This document shows positions 9,355 through 17,689 of a stretch of 64,000 nucleotides of DNA, in pieces. The stretch is from NCBI GenBank assembly GCA_013334865.1, contig JAAXWS010000005.1:90704-154703 (forward strand). The letters are read 5' to 3'. The notes beneath the pieces were generated by a model. It was not told the origin of the DNA. It ran no database searches and saw only the letters and a list, made by a program, of their open reading frames with translations. The stretch is from Chlorobiaceae bacterium (GTDB lineage: Bacteria > Bacteroidota > Chlorobiia > Chlorobiales > Chlorobiaceae). A program made the translations under genes and the position numbers. Every line of letters starts with the position of its first letter. Within the stretch, counting starts at the first letter, position 1.

Positions 9355-9894
9355 TTCTGAGGAGATGGTTGTTCGACGTGGGCATTTGCCTCATTTTACG
9401 AAAAAACTTAACCACTCAGGAGGTCGAACTTCAAGATTTACTTACTGAGGACACAATTCGTGAATTTCCAGCCTTCCAATCGCTTTAATTTCCGCAACCA
9501 TCTCCGTATCTTTTCCGTAGTAGTATCCGAAGTGCCCTATAGAGTAGTACCCGTTACTGAACCCTCAACCTCTCGGATATGCCCCCATGAAAGTCGGATT
9601 ACGAACACCAGACATCAAAAAGCGCATTGCAGCCAGGGCCTCATGGAAAAGGTAGGCTTGGCATTTGCTTAGCATGAAAGCTCCCAAAGGCTACCGATTG
9701 ATCACCAACCCGAAGAAAGCTATGTATAACCGTCTGTGCAATCGGTCAATGGTTGGATGCTCCGTATTGCTCGCGGTTGTTTTGTCGGGGATTGGGGAAG
9801 TTGTGCGGGGGATGATTGGATTGCCTCTCTAATCTCATGAGCGCTTTGTAGTAAATACAGACTATCCTTGTAAATAACAGAAATGGAGCTCTTT
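9355..9894. other. Gap between the R-M pair and the small repeat protein
   Basis: About 540 bases without an intact gene. It holds the methylase promoter region, the degraded leftward frame described separately (9442-9675), and the promoter region of the rightward small gene at 9895. Nothing else is recognised. Confidence 0.5.
9442..9675 (-). pseudogene. Possible gene remnant interrupted by one TGA
   Basis: Leftward frame from an ATG at 9675 to a TAA at 9442, 78 codons, interrupted by a single TGA at codon 37. The two halves read like real protein (YLFHEALAAMRFLMSG, then GYYSIGHFGYYYGKDTE and MVAEIKAIGRLEIHEL). A CGA-to-TGA change would explain it. I do not recognise the family. It could also be chance. 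Confidence 0.3.
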
Positions 9895-10149
9895 ATGACC
9901 AATAAAATCACTGGGCAGAAGGCGGCTAAAAACGCATCAAAGACATTGAAGAGCGCCTCGACAGGAAAAAACTCAAAAAGTGCAGCAGCAAGTGCATTGT
10001 CACAAGTGGATTCACCCAAGAAACAGACAAGCAGCAAGGCCGCAACAGCAGCCTCAAAGACTTTAAGCGATGGTCGGACTAGTAAGGCCTCAAAATCAGC
10101 AGCTGGTAGTGCGCTTTCTCAAAAGTCAGGAAAGGGAGGGAAAAAATGA
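9895..10149 (+). CDS. Small Ser/Lys/Ala-rich protein with two tandem repeats
   Basis: An 84-residue protein starting MTNKITGQ; GGAG at 9886-9889 lies a good distance before the ATG at 9895, so I prefer this start to the in-frame ATG at 9883. It contains two ~28-residue repeats, each running from an ASKTL core to SKSAA-x-SALSQ (about residues 9-36 and 46-73), then a glycine/lysine tail. It overlaps the HNH gene by 4 bases (ATGA), so the two are translationally coupled. Composition suggests a basic, possibly nucleic-acid-binding or disordered protein. Function is unknown. Confidence 0.7.
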   Translation: MTNKITGQKAAKNASKTLKSASTGKNSKSAAASALSQVDSPKKQTSSKAATAASKTLSDGRTSKASKSAAGSALSQKSGKGGKK

Positions 10150-10466
10150 GGAGCAGGAATACTAATTCGCATGGTGGGGCTTGGACAACATTACAAATTA
10201 TTTCGGTTTGGCAGAAAGCCGCTATCGTAAATGGGAAAGACCCAGATAAATTGCGAAAAGATTGTTGTGGGGCGTGGATTGAATTTTCAAAGCACGGCGA
10301 AACAATTAACAGTGGTAACGGTTGGGAAATCGATCATATAATACCTGTTGCGAAGGGGGGGACTGATAACTTGGAGAATCTTCACCCTTTGCAATGGCAA
10401 AATAATCGTGAAAAAGGCGATAGTGAGCGGCGTGGAGATTGGTTCTGCGCCGTTTCTTCTAAGTGA
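10146..10466 (+). CDS. HNH endonuclease
   Basis: A 106-residue HNH nuclease. The motif runs WEIDHIIPVAKGGTDNLENLHPLQW then NNREKGD (quoted in parts): Asp-His for the metal, the middle Asn/His stretch, and the closing Asn-x-x-K. An upstream Cys pair (DCC) may stand in for a zinc site. It is coupled to the repeat protein before it. It is far from the terminase, so it is more likely cargo (defence, toxin or homing) than the packaging HNH that often flanks terminase genes. Confidence 0.85.
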   Translation: MRSRNTNSHGGAWTTLQIISVWQKAAIVNGKDPDKLRKDCCGAWIEFSKHGETINSGNGWEIDHIIPVAKGGTDNLENLHPLQWQNNREKGDSERRGDWFCAVSSK

Positions 10467-10581
10467 TTTGATTGCTATTGTGATATATGTATAATACGAT
10501 TATGGGATGCCGGATGACCAGGAACGTAAAGGGTGATAGTGTTAAAGTTATTGTCAGTATTTTGATATAAATATTATCGAT

Positions 10582-11433
10582 ATGGGAAATTGTAAATATT
10601 GTGGTCAGTCAGCTGGATTATTGCGTTCTGAGCATAGAGAGTGTAAAGAAAAACATGAGCAGGAAGTGCGTTTGATTGAAAGCGGGAAGAGTCGGATCAC
10701 TCAAGAAGTCATTCGTGCAATTGAAAATAATGATTCTTATGATGCTTTGAATGACAATATTCTGAGAGTTGAGCGAGCAAGCGGGCTTTCTTCAGGTGAT
10801 CGAAAGTGGCTGCTTATTGATGGGTGGGAAAAAGCCATTAATAAATTTCTTGATGATGGAGTGATTGATGATAGAGAAGAAAAGCGTTTGCTCGAATTTT
10901 GTGATTATTTTGAGTTATCTAAAGATGATATTCAGCAGTGCGCTGGGTATGAAATGTTTGTAAAGGGTATGGTTTTGAGGGAGCTTATGAGCGGGATTGT
11001 GCCAGATAGGATGATTATTAACGGTGCGTTACCTGTTAATCTTCAAAAAGGTGAGAAAGTGATTTGGTTTTTTAAAAATACTGATTATCTGGAAGATAAG
11101 ACAAAGCGGCAGTATGTTGGCGGGTCAAGTGGCGTAAGTGTTCGGATCATGCAGGGGGTTTATTATAGGGTTGGGGCATTTAAAGGATCGCCTGTCGAAT
11201 CAATGGAGAGAGTTTATGTTGATAAGGGATATTTGATTATAACAAATAAGCATGTTTATTTCTCCGGGCAAAATAAAAGTTTTAGGGTGCCTTTTGCTAA
11301 AATTGTTTCTTTTACGCCATATAGTGATGGAATTGGATTGGTGAAGGAGGCGGCAAACCCGAAAATGCAATCATTTGTGACTGGGGATGGGTGGTTTTGC
11401 TATAATTTAGTGGTTAATGCATCTAGGTTATGA
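10582..11433 (+). CDS. Unrecognised 283-residue protein with N-terminal zinc ribbon and C-terminal PH-like region
   Basis: The N-terminus carries CKYCG...HREC, a probable zinc-binding site. The middle (residues ~60-140) is acidic and helical. The C-terminal third (GYLIITNKHVYFSGQNKSFRVPFAKIVSF in parts) reads like the short-chain fold of bacterial PH/GRAM-like domains. There is no signal peptide or membrane segment. The gene is AT-rich like the rest of the cargo and stands alone between the HNH gene and the secreted protein. No function can be assigned. Confidence 0.65.
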   Translation: MGNCKYCGQSAGLLRSEHRECKEKHEQEVRLIESGKSRITQEVIRAIENNDSYDALNDNILRVERASGLSSGDRKWLLIDGWEKAINKFLDDGVIDDREEKRLLEFCDYFELSKDDIQQCAGYEMFVKGMVLRELMSGIVPDRMIINGALPVNLQKGEKVIWFFKNTDYLEDKTKRQYVGGSSGVSVRIMQGVYYRVGAFKGSPVESMERVYVDKGYLIITNKHVYFSGQNKSFRVPFAKIVSFTPYSDGIGLVKEAANPKMQSFVTGDGWFCYNLVVNASRL

Positions 11434-11626
11434 TTTTCAGATCACCACTTCCAGCGTCCTAAAATTCATTTTTCGGCGTGCTCTGGCTACACGTATCCTA
11501 AGATAAATACATGGTATTTTTTCTTTATAGCTAAGCGTTTTATGGTCTTTTGCTTCCTGTTGGTGCTCCGATAATACGTATTTTATGCTTAGAAGGTTTT
11601 GTCAATTATTAACAAGAAGGTGCAAG

Positions 11627-12256
11627 ATGAAAATAACCAGGATGTTTGGTATAGTCATAATCTTCTTTGCATTGTTTGTGACTATCGCCCGATCGGCTGT
11701 AGCAGAGGATGTCGTTTATACCTATAGCATGAGTAAGGAAAGCGAAGTGATGAGAATTAAGAAAAATGCCATTTTTGAGGCATCTATAACTCCATTATGG
11801 AATAAGGCTTATAAAAAAGGTGGATTTCTTGGGCTCGGTATAACAGAGACAGGGGGGACTGATGGGTGCAATTCCTTTGTCTTAATGGTGAAGAATAATA
11901 GCGACAAAGATATTACTATAGTGTGGGATAAAACTTTGTTTATTGATAACTCGCAAACAAGGGGGACGTTCATGTTCGAAGGGGTTAGGTATATAGAGCG
12001 TGATGCCCCAAAGCCTTCAGATCTGGTGCTTTCCGGAGGATCATTATCAAAGGAAATCTATCCTAATATTTTAGTTTATTACGTAAGTGGTCAGTATGGT
12101 GGATGGAGACATAAGCCTATGAGAGATGGCTATTATGGGGTATATCTTGCTGCCGTTGTGGATGGAAAGCCTATCAATGAAAAATTGATGATCAAGATAC
12201 AAAAGGAAGTCTTGCCTTCTGCCGAGACAAAAAAAAATGATGAGGCTCGGCAATGA
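11627..12256 (+). CDS. Secreted protein of unknown function
   Basis: A 209-residue protein starting MKITRMFGIV; AAGGTG stands 8 bases before the ATG at 11627, so I prefer this to an upstream ATG at 11585. Residues 1-27 form a signal peptide ending ARSAVAED. The mature part contains SFVLMVKNNSDKDITIVWD, suggesting a beta-sandwich of the kind seen in periplasmic proteins, and no catalytic motif. The gene is AT-rich prophage cargo. It may be a lysogenic conversion factor, but this is a guess from position. Confidence 0.6.
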   Translation: MKITRMFGIVIIFFALFVTIARSAVAEDVVYTYSMSKESEVMRIKKNAIFEASITPLWNKAYKKGGFLGLGITETGGTDGCNSFVLMVKNNSDKDITIVWDKTLFIDNSQTRGTFMFEGVRYIERDAPKPSDLVLSGGSLSKEIYPNILVYYVSGQYGGWRHKPMRDGYYGVYLAAVVDGKPINEKLMIKIQKEVLPSAETKKNDEARQ

Positions 12257-12436
12257 CCAAGCTTTTGTATTTTACACGGTCTTCCTTATTACCCGCATGC
12301 ATACACCAAGCATATTGAGTTTTGCCACGGCGGCCAGTTGTAACCAAAAGGCCGGATTATTGCACGGGCTTTATTTTTTTGGGATGATCGGTAACTTTGT
12401 ATGAGTTTCGGAGATGAAACGAAAAACGATTAAGTG

Positions 12437-13273
12437 ATGAAAAGGATAACAATCGCAGGTCTTGTGTGCTTATTTGTATCAGCAGCCTCAATGACATGTT
12501 TTTCCGCAAGCCGCAGGGAAGAGCGTAAGCCAAAAATTCTAGAACAGAGCCAAGCGCTACTTGCCTTTGTCAATAAGTATTCGACCATAAAAATGAAAAA
12601 GGGCGAGTTCGAGACTACAGAGCAATACAAGGAAAGACTTGATAGGTCTGGATTTACAGGAAAACATTTTGCTGTTAATATCTCGCCTAAAGGTGCTCTT
12701 GAGTATCATTATGACGCAGATACAAGGGTATTAAGGATATCAGTAAAAAATGCTCAAGACGTGCCTCTTTACAGTGACGATATTCGGGATATGGACTACA
12801 ATGCGCTTTTTTTAATCAGTAGCGGAAGTAAAAAAACAGGTGGGTATATTGGCCAAAATGCTTACGGAGCAAAAGCGTACGTTGATAAGATCAGAAAAGA
12901 CCAAGTATATGTTGTTGCAACAAACATCAAAAAAACGCAACTGAGTGATTGGCAGAATTATGATGAATCGGAAAGGCGAAGGCTGGGAATGCTTGACTAT
13001 GATGTCTCTGCTGATCCTGAAACAGCAAAACAAATAATTGAGAAAGGAATTTGTATCTTGACAATAACGACGGAATTCTATTACGGCCAGCAATCTTATA
13101 TACCGACTAAACGCTGGTATCAAGACGCAACAATATCATCACCAACTGAGCTTACAAAAGAAGCAAAGATACTTCCTGCAAGGGTAAAATGTATTGAGGT
13201 AATAAATCCCGTGACCGGAAGCAGGTGTCAGGTGTTTTCAGATAAAGACGATATGCCGACAATAGAGAAATGA
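12437..13273 (+). CDS. Secreted protein of unknown function
   Basis: A 278-residue protein beginning MKRITIAG with a signal peptide (to about residue 24, SMTCFSAS). A GTG three bases upstream is an alternative start. The mature protein contains KKGEFETTEQYKER, a stretch often seen in bacterial periplasmic proteins of unknown function, followed by mixed alpha/beta sequence. It ends just before a strong terminator and is the last gene of the cargo block. There is no lipobox and no recognised enzyme motif. Confidence 0.6.
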   Translation: MKRITIAGLVCLFVSAASMTCFSASRREERKPKILEQSQALLAFVNKYSTIKMKKGEFETTEQYKERLDRSGFTGKHFAVNISPKGALEYHYDADTRVLRISVKNAQDVPLYSDDIRDMDYNALFLISSGSKKTGGYIGQNAYGAKAYVDKIRKDQVYVVATNIKKTQLSDWQNYDESERRRLGMLDYDVSADPETAKQIIEKGICILTITTEFYYGQQSYIPTKRWYQDATISSPTELTKEAKILPARVKCIEVINPVTGSRCQVFSDKDDMPTIEK

Positions 13274-13282
13274 TTATAAAAA

Positions 13283-13307
13283 AAAGCCCGGTTCATCGCC
13301 GGGCTTT
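13283..13307 (+). terminator. Intrinsic terminator closing the cargo block
   Basis: AAAGCCCGG-TTCATCG-CCGGGCTTT forms a 9-bp stem directly after the 12437 gene. It separates rightward cargo from the leftward repressor unit. The A-tract before it gives a T-tract on the other strand, so it could work both ways. Confidence 0.85.
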
Positions 13308-13377
13308 GTCGTTAAATCTTAGCCGATACTATTCGGATGAATTCTGAATGTTGCTCTTTTAATTCTGGATTGTTGAG

Positions 13378-13743
13378 CTACTCATTGTCAATGCAGGCTT
13401 GGCAAACCCGGATCGCATCGGTGTATCTATTTTTTGAGGTATAGATTATACGTAGGCGCTCGTAAGGGTGACTGCCATCAAAAAGATCAGTAATATTTTG
13501 TTCGTAAAGCTTTATGGCTTCTATGTCGTTTCCAGACTTCTCATATTCGATGCCCTGCAAGTTTCGATCAACAAGTATATCCTCGATTGCCTGAGCTGCT
13601 TCAGAAGCGGCCAGCATTTCGTCAAGGTTCTCAGTCTCATTTATTTTAGCTTGTAAGCCGTGCCATGCAACTGATAATGGTATTTGTTTAGACTGTAAGC
13701 TCTGTATTAAATCAGCAGCAGTTTTCATCTCGGGTGTTGCCAT
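13378..13743 (-). CDS. Small helical TPR-like protein downstream of the repressor
   Basis: A 121-residue protein, predicted all-helical. The C-terminal half (EKSGNDIEAIKLYEQNI, then RLRIIYTSKNRYTDAIRVC) reads like one and a half tetratricopeptide repeats. Its start overlaps the repressor stop by one base, so it is made together with the repressor in the lysogen. It could be a repressor partner or a superinfection factor; there is no direct evidence. Confidence 0.6.
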   Translation of the reverse strand: MATPEMKTAADLIQSLQSKQIPLSVAWHGLQAKINETENLDEMLAASEAAQAIEDILVDRNLQGIEYEKSGNDIEAIKLYEQNITDLFDGSHPYERLRIIYTSKNRYTDAIRVCQACIDNE

Positions 13744-14528
13744 TATACAGCCCTCCTTATTACCCAGATCACCACGCCAAGTGTCCGGAAGTCCATTTCC
13801 GTTGTGATCTGCGTGATTGGGTAATTGAGGTTCTCAGGAGCAAGGTAGACGGTGTCCTTCTCAATGAGCAACCGCTTCACTGTCTGCTCTCCATTGATTG
13901 AGGCAATCACGATGCTTCGATTCTCAGGTTCAATTGCATGATCCACAATCAGCACGTCTCCTTCTTCTATCCCTGCTCCGACCATACTATCGCCTGTTAC
14001 TGTGAGTACGTAGGTATCTGCCGGGTGCTTCACCAGAAATGCCGGCAAAGCAATTTTGTCGTCCTGGCCCGTTGAATCAGTCGGTAATCCGGCAGCGATC
14101 CGGTGGGTGTAATGTGGTACCTCGATGTTTTCAATTCCTAATACAAAACTTGCCGGCGCAGCCTTGATTGCTGTCAGCGTTCCAACTTGCGGGATTTTCA
14201 CCATACCCTGATCGATCAGGTACTGGATTTTCTCAGCCTCACCCTTCAGCAGTTCAGAGCTTCTTGTCGCCACTTCTTCTGCAGGACGCAAATCCCTCAT
14301 CCACATCGGGCCCTCGCCTGTGAGGTACCACCCGATATTTACGCCGAGTGGAACCAATTTAGCAACCAGATTCGCAGCTCTTTTTTTGCTGCTCATGTTG
14401 ATGTAGTTGGTTAGTGACTTTGTGTCTATCTGCAATAATTCAGCATACTTATCCTGAGTAAGCCCGGAGTTTTCGACCAGCCGCCGCAAGTTATCGGCAA
14501 CCCCTTTATCATCGAGTAGTTGTTTCAT
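13743..14528 (-). CDS. Prophage repressor: HTH plus LexA/UmuD-like S24 peptidase
   Basis: A 261-residue CI-type repressor expected to keep lytic genes off and to self-cleave after DNA damage. The N-terminus is a helix-turn-helix (LTQDKYAELLQIDTKSLTNYI). The C-terminus is the S24 peptidase: a cleavage site of the Ala-Gly kind in HRIAAGLP (about residue 150), the catalytic Ser in TGDSMVGAGI and the Lys in GEQTVKRLL. It is transcribed leftward, opposite the early genes, from a region with repeated operator-like sites. Confidence 0.92.
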   Translation of the reverse strand: MKQLLDDKGVADNLRRLVENSGLTQDKYAELLQIDTKSLTNYINMSSKKRAANLVAKLVPLGVNIGWYLTGEGPMWMRDLRPAEEVATRSSELLKGEAEKIQYLIDQGMVKIPQVGTLTAIKAAPASFVLGIENIEVPHYTHRIAAGLPTDSTGQDDKIALPAFLVKHPADTYVLTVTGDSMVGAGIEEGDVLIVDHAIEPENRSIVIASINGEQTVKRLLIEKDTVYLAPENLNYPITQITTEMDFRTLGVVIWVIRRAV

Positions 14529-14583
14529 GGTGCAAAATAATTTACCTAAGGTTGCGAAATAGTTTGCTTTAAGGTTGCAAAAT
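14529..14583. promoter_or_regulatory. Operator region between repressor and early genes (three repeats)
   Basis: AAGGTTGCGAAAT (14548-14560) and AAGGTTGCAAAAT (14571-14583) are near-identical and 23 bases apart, about two helical turns. A third partial copy GGTGCAAAAT overlaps the repressor start (14529-14538). Repeated sites between divergent repressor and early genes are the expected operators. The rightward promoter should lie here or just to the right. Confidence 0.7.
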
Positions 14584-14659
14584 CGCTACCATTGAGTGAG
14601 TACAACGGCAACAAAAAGGCCGCAATTGCCAAACCGGCATAAAACAAAAAGATAACACA

Positions 14660-14914
14660 ATGGCGACAATTGAGACCGAGTTTTCCCGCGGTACAGTAAG
14701 GGAGGCGTTCACGGTGGCGGCGTTTATAGAGTCTTGCCTGACTTACGCCGCCTTCCGAGAACGTGTTCGAAGAGCTCGCCGAGAAGGGGCGAGCAGTCTG
14801 GAGCTTGCGGCACTATCCCTCTGCGTGACTGTAGAGGAGAATCGATCCGCAACAGAAAAAGCCGTCAAAAGCAAGATAGTCAAAATCCGAGAAGCAAAGA
14901 AACAGGAGGCCTGA
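14660..14914 (+). CDS. Early phage protein, unknown function
   Basis: An 84-residue protein, first gene of the rightward early operon. It is mostly helical and basic towards the C-terminus (KSKIVKIREAKKQEA). It lies 3 bases before the AlpA-like gene. By position it could be a Cro-like or anti-repressor factor, but no helix-turn-helix is clear. Confidence 0.55.
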   Translation: MATIETEFSRGTVREAFTVAAFIESCLTYAAFRERVRRARREGASSLELAALSLCVTVEENRSATEKAVKSKIVKIREAKKQEA

Positions 14915-14917
14915 GCC

Positions 14918-15154
14918 ATGAACAGAGATTTGAAACTCTATCGTCTGTGCGAAGTGATTGGTGACAGGAAGCGGGGAATTGCTGGAATCATTCCGGTATC
15001 AAGGGCTGCCTGGTATATCGGAATGAGGGACGGACGTTATCCGAAGCCGGTTAAGCTTTCCGAGCGCAGTGTTGCATGGAGATCCACGGACATTGAAGCG
15101 CTACTCGACCGCCTGACAGGTGCAAACAAGGAAGCGCAAAATGCCTTTCTGTAA
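14918..15154 (+). CDS. AlpA-like small DNA-binding protein
   Basis: A 78-residue winged-helix protein of the AlpA/excisionase type. It shows the typical VSRAAWYIGMRDGRYPKPVKL run, the recognition helix and wing, followed by VAWRSTDIEALL. Such proteins act as transcriptional activators or excision factors. As the second early gene it could serve as excisionase for the integrase far to the left, or as early regulator. Confidence 0.8.
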   Translation: MNRDLKLYRLCEVIGDRKRGIAGIIPVSRAAWYIGMRDGRYPKPVKLSERSVAWRSTDIEALLDRLTGANKEAQNAFL

Positions 15155-15178
15155 ACAACCATAAACCAAGGAGGCACA

Positions 15179-15298
15179 GTGAGACGATTCTTTGAAAGCA
15201 TCAAGCAAGTAGCTCGAAGGCTTCTCCGGAAGAAACGGGCACGGCATTTCGAATGGAGGGTCGACATCAACAACAAAACTGAAGAGGGTGCAGCATGA
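15179..15298 (+). CDS. Very small basic protein
   Basis: A 39-residue frame starting GTG at 15179 behind a strong AAGGAGG site with correct spacing. It starts RRFFESIKQVARR and is very basic to residue 25. Its stop overlaps the next start by 4 bases (ATGA). The ribosome site and coupling make it a probable gene despite its size; function is unknown. Confidence 0.65.
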   Translation: MRRFFESIKQVARRLLRKKRARHFEWRVDINNKTEEGAA

Positions 15299-15651
15299 TG
15301 AACATGATCGCACGGGCTGGCCGGGTGCTCAAGTACCGGATGGTTCAGAGGTCCCAGCGTTATAGCGTCAAGCACGTGAGCGGCTGGATCGAAGTCGAGC
15401 ACATCACGGGGGCGTCGGTAGCCGAGGTGGAGAAAAAACTCGACAAGATTCTCGGGCCAGTAATCCACTCCCTGAGCGTTGCCAGGATTGCAGCCGGCTT
15501 TCGCCTGCCAGAGCACTTTGGGGATTACATGAGGGCGTATCTGAAAAGCGAGTACAGAATAATCGACAGGGCGAAGGGGGAGCCGGTACATGGAGGAAGA
15601 GCAATCATCTTCGGCATTACGCCGGCGAGACAGGTTTCAGTCAGGGGATAA
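15295..15651 (+). CDS. Early phage protein, unknown function
   Basis: A 118-residue protein coupled to the small gene before it. It contains RYSVKHVSGWIEVEHIT and a basic C-terminus. No domain is recognised. It lies before the Gp157 gene in the early operon. Confidence 0.6.
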   Translation: MMNMIARAGRVLKYRMVQRSQRYSVKHVSGWIEVEHITGASVAEVEKKLDKILGPVIHSLSVARIAAGFRLPEHFGDYMRAYLKSEYRIIDRAKGEPVHGGRAIIFGITPARQVSVRG

Positions 15652-15656
15652 AAAAA

Positions 15657-15687
15657 GCGAGTTCGAGGCTGGTACCCACGAACTCGC
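15657..15687 (+). other. RNA hairpin before the Gp157 gene
   Basis: GCGAGTTCG (15657-15665) pairs with CGAACTCGC (15679-15687) around a 13-base loop. An A-run precedes and no T-run follows, so it is not a standard terminator in this direction. Read on the other strand it has a T-run after the stem, so it could stop antisense transcription. Confidence 0.5.
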
Positions 15688-15719
15688 GGCAATTCAATCA
15701 ACAAAAACAAGGTACGACA

Positions 15720-16250
15720 ATGGAAGAAACGACACAAACGAAAGGGACTTCGCTGATGGATCTTCTCCATCAGTATCACCAGCTCGAAGAGCGAATCATT
15801 GAGGCCGGTGGTGTCCTGGACGATGAACTCGAAGCGGCACTGGCTGGCAGCAGCGAAGCGATCGAGAAGAAGCTGGACGGCTACACAGGGTTCATCAACT
15901 ATTGCAAGGGCCAGGCTGAATACCTGAAATCCGAAGCAGAAGCATTCACAGCGAGGGCAAAAACTCTCTTGAATGCGGTCGATGGAATGCGCCAGCGAAT
16001 GATCTTCACCCTGCAATCGACCGGCAACGAGAAGCTCAAAACAGAAAAGCACAGCTACAGCCTGAGAACGTCGGCAAGCTGGGTGCTGAAAGATGATCTC
16101 TCCTCGAGGATCCTCAAGAAGATCGAGAAGGACGGGCTGGGGGCATTCGAGTTCAAGCCGGACATCAAGGCGATCAAGGACCGGTTCAAGGATGACCATG
16201 CGCCCGAGTACATCGAGATCATTCCCAAAGTTTCAATCAACATCAGGTAA
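15720..16250 (+). CDS. Siphovirus Gp157-like protein
   Basis: A 176-residue protein with the Gp157 family layout: an N-terminal helical region, a long coiled coil (about residues 35-100), then the SYSLRTSASWVLKDD stretch and a C-terminal lysine-rich tail. Gp157 proteins occur in early operons of phages of Gram-positive and other bacteria and are linked to phage resistance or recombination, though the function is not settled. It lies directly before the candidate annealing protein. Confidence 0.8.
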   Translation: MEETTQTKGTSLMDLLHQYHQLEERIIEAGGVLDDELEAALAGSSEAIEKKLDGYTGFINYCKGQAEYLKSEAEAFTARAKTLLNAVDGMRQRMIFTLQSTGNEKLKTEKHSYSLRTSASWVLKDDLSSRILKKIEKDGLGAFEFKPDIKAIKDRFKDDHAPEYIEIIPKVSINIR

Positions 16251-16262
16251 GGAGATACGATC

Positions 16263-17279
16263 ATGTCAGCAGAATCAATGACTCTGGTACAACAGCACCC
16301 GCAAAGCGGTGCTCTGATGAGCTTCGCACAAACTTCTCTGCAGATCAAGGAGCAGGTAAACCTGATCAAGTCTGTGATGAAGGATGTCATGAAGGACGGC
16401 GAGCACTATGGCAAGATTCCTGGGTGTGGCGACAAGCCGGCACTCCTGAAGCCAGGCGCCGAAACAATCATGTCAACTTTCAGGCTTGCAAACGATCTGG
16501 ATGTCGATGTGATCGACATGCCCGGCGGGCACCGGGAATACCGGATGAAATGCACGCTTTTTTCCCCGAACGGCCAACGGCTGGGAACTGGTGTCGGATC
16601 ATGCTCAACGCTCGAAGGTAAGTACCGGTATCGCACCGGTGCCGGCGAAGTGACAGAACTGGCCGTACCCAAGGCATACTGGGACAAGAAGCGGGAGGAC
16701 CCGGCTGCCGCAGCGAAGATTCTCAGGGAAACAGCCAATCAGGCCGGTATTGAAGGTGACAAGTTCAGCACCAAGAAAGATGACACGGGCGTCTGGCGAA
16801 TCGCCACCTTCGCCGACAAGATCGAGCACGACAACCCCGCCGACTACTACAACACCTGCATGAAGATGGCCTCGAAGCGTGCTCAGGTCGCGGCAGTTCT
16901 CACCACGACGGCAGCCTCAGACATCTTCACCCAAGACATCGATGACGATCCGGATCTGTATGGAGGAGGGCGGCACAAGAAGCCAGCTCCGGAACCGAAC
17001 GGATCGGGATTCTCAAACCACCAGCAGCCAGCGGACAAGAAACCAGCCAACAACAAGCCAAAGCAGGATGCAAACAAACCCCCATCTATCGATTGGGCCA
17101 GCCAGGAGCAGTTAGCGAAGCTGGTTGATCTCTCAGGACATCCGGCATTACCGGATGACAAACGCGAGGCAATCGAGAACTGGATTCGTGGGGGCCGGAT
17201 TGCCAGCAAAGATGCTGCCGATATGATTGGCAAGCTCGAGACGATGATCGATGCACTTGAGGCGGCAGTACTGGCCTGA
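16263..17279 (+). CDS. Candidate phage ssDNA-annealing/recombination protein
   Basis: A 338-residue protein. Residues 35-200 hold KIPGCGDKPALLKPGAETI, GTGVGSCSTLEGKYRYR and CMKMASKRAQVAAVLTTT, a pattern I know from uncharacterised early phage proteins next to recombination genes. The middle is a low-complexity Pro/Lys/Asn linker (about 235-275) and the C-terminus a short helical domain. Together with Gp157 upstream and a nuclease downstream, it fits a Rad52/RecT-like annealase. Family membership is inference from context and motif style; no catalytic residue proves it. Confidence 0.55.
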   Translation: MSAESMTLVQQHPQSGALMSFAQTSLQIKEQVNLIKSVMKDVMKDGEHYGKIPGCGDKPALLKPGAETIMSTFRLANDLDVDVIDMPGGHREYRMKCTLFSPNGQRLGTGVGSCSTLEGKYRYRTGAGEVTELAVPKAYWDKKREDPAAAAKILRETANQAGIEGDKFSTKKDDTGVWRIATFADKIEHDNPADYYNTCMKMASKRAQVAAVLTTTAASDIFTQDIDDDPDLYGGGRHKKPAPEPNGSGFSNHQQPADKKPANNKPKQDANKPPSIDWASQEQLAKLVDLSGHPALPDDKREAIENWIRGGRIASKDAADMIGKLETMIDALEAAVLA

Positions 17280-17326
17280 GTGCAAGGGTGGTGTGGTGTA
17301 ACGAGCACAGAGTGAGAGCCGTTTCG

Positions 17327-17689
17327 ATGACGGCCACCACCTCAATACCGCAGCCGGGCGGTTCCCGGCGAGAAATGAAAAATGGAGAGGCTTTGGGACT
17401 TCCTGAACTTGACCAGATCAATGAGCGATTGCGGCGTATCGAGGAGCTTCTTGTTGTAAGCAAGAGCGTTCTGAACATGCGAGAGGCATCTATTCTTACG
17501 GGCATCTCTCTTTCACAACTCTACAAGCTGACCAGCACGGGGGGCATCCCTTGCTACAAACCGACCGGGAAAGCGATCTACTTCAATCGTGAAGAACTTG
17601 AGGCGTGGATGCTTCGAGGAAGAAAGGCTACGGTTGAAGAGATCGAAGCCGAGGCATCTAATTATGTGGCCATAAACAGGAGGAGGTAG
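17327..17689 (+). CDS. Helix-turn-helix DNA-binding protein (excisionase/HTH_17 type)
   Basis: About 120 residues. The C-terminal half is a MerR-like helix-turn-helix (MREASILTGISLSQLYKLT) with wing (GIPCYKPTGKAIYFNREELEAWM), the standard excisionase-type domain. A helical N-terminal segment (LDQINERLRRIEELL) may dimerise. The start is uncertain: ATG codons at 17327 and 17375 and a GTG at 17288 are all in frame; I prefer 17327 because GAGAG lies 8 bases before it. Confidence 0.8.
   Translation: MTATTSIPQPGGSRREMKNGEALGLPELDQINERLRRIEELLVVSKSVLNMREASILTGISLSQLYKLTSTGGIPCYKPTGKAIYFNREELEAWMLRGRKATVEEIEAEASNYVAINRRR

Noticed and set aside
9460..9672. Rightward 70-codon frame
   Set aside because: No ribosome site or protein character; the opposite strand reads more like protein, although broken.
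15590..15802. Frame of 70 codons overlapping the Gp157 start
   Set aside because: It overlaps the gene before and the Gp157 gene in another frame, covers an RNA hairpin and has low complexity.
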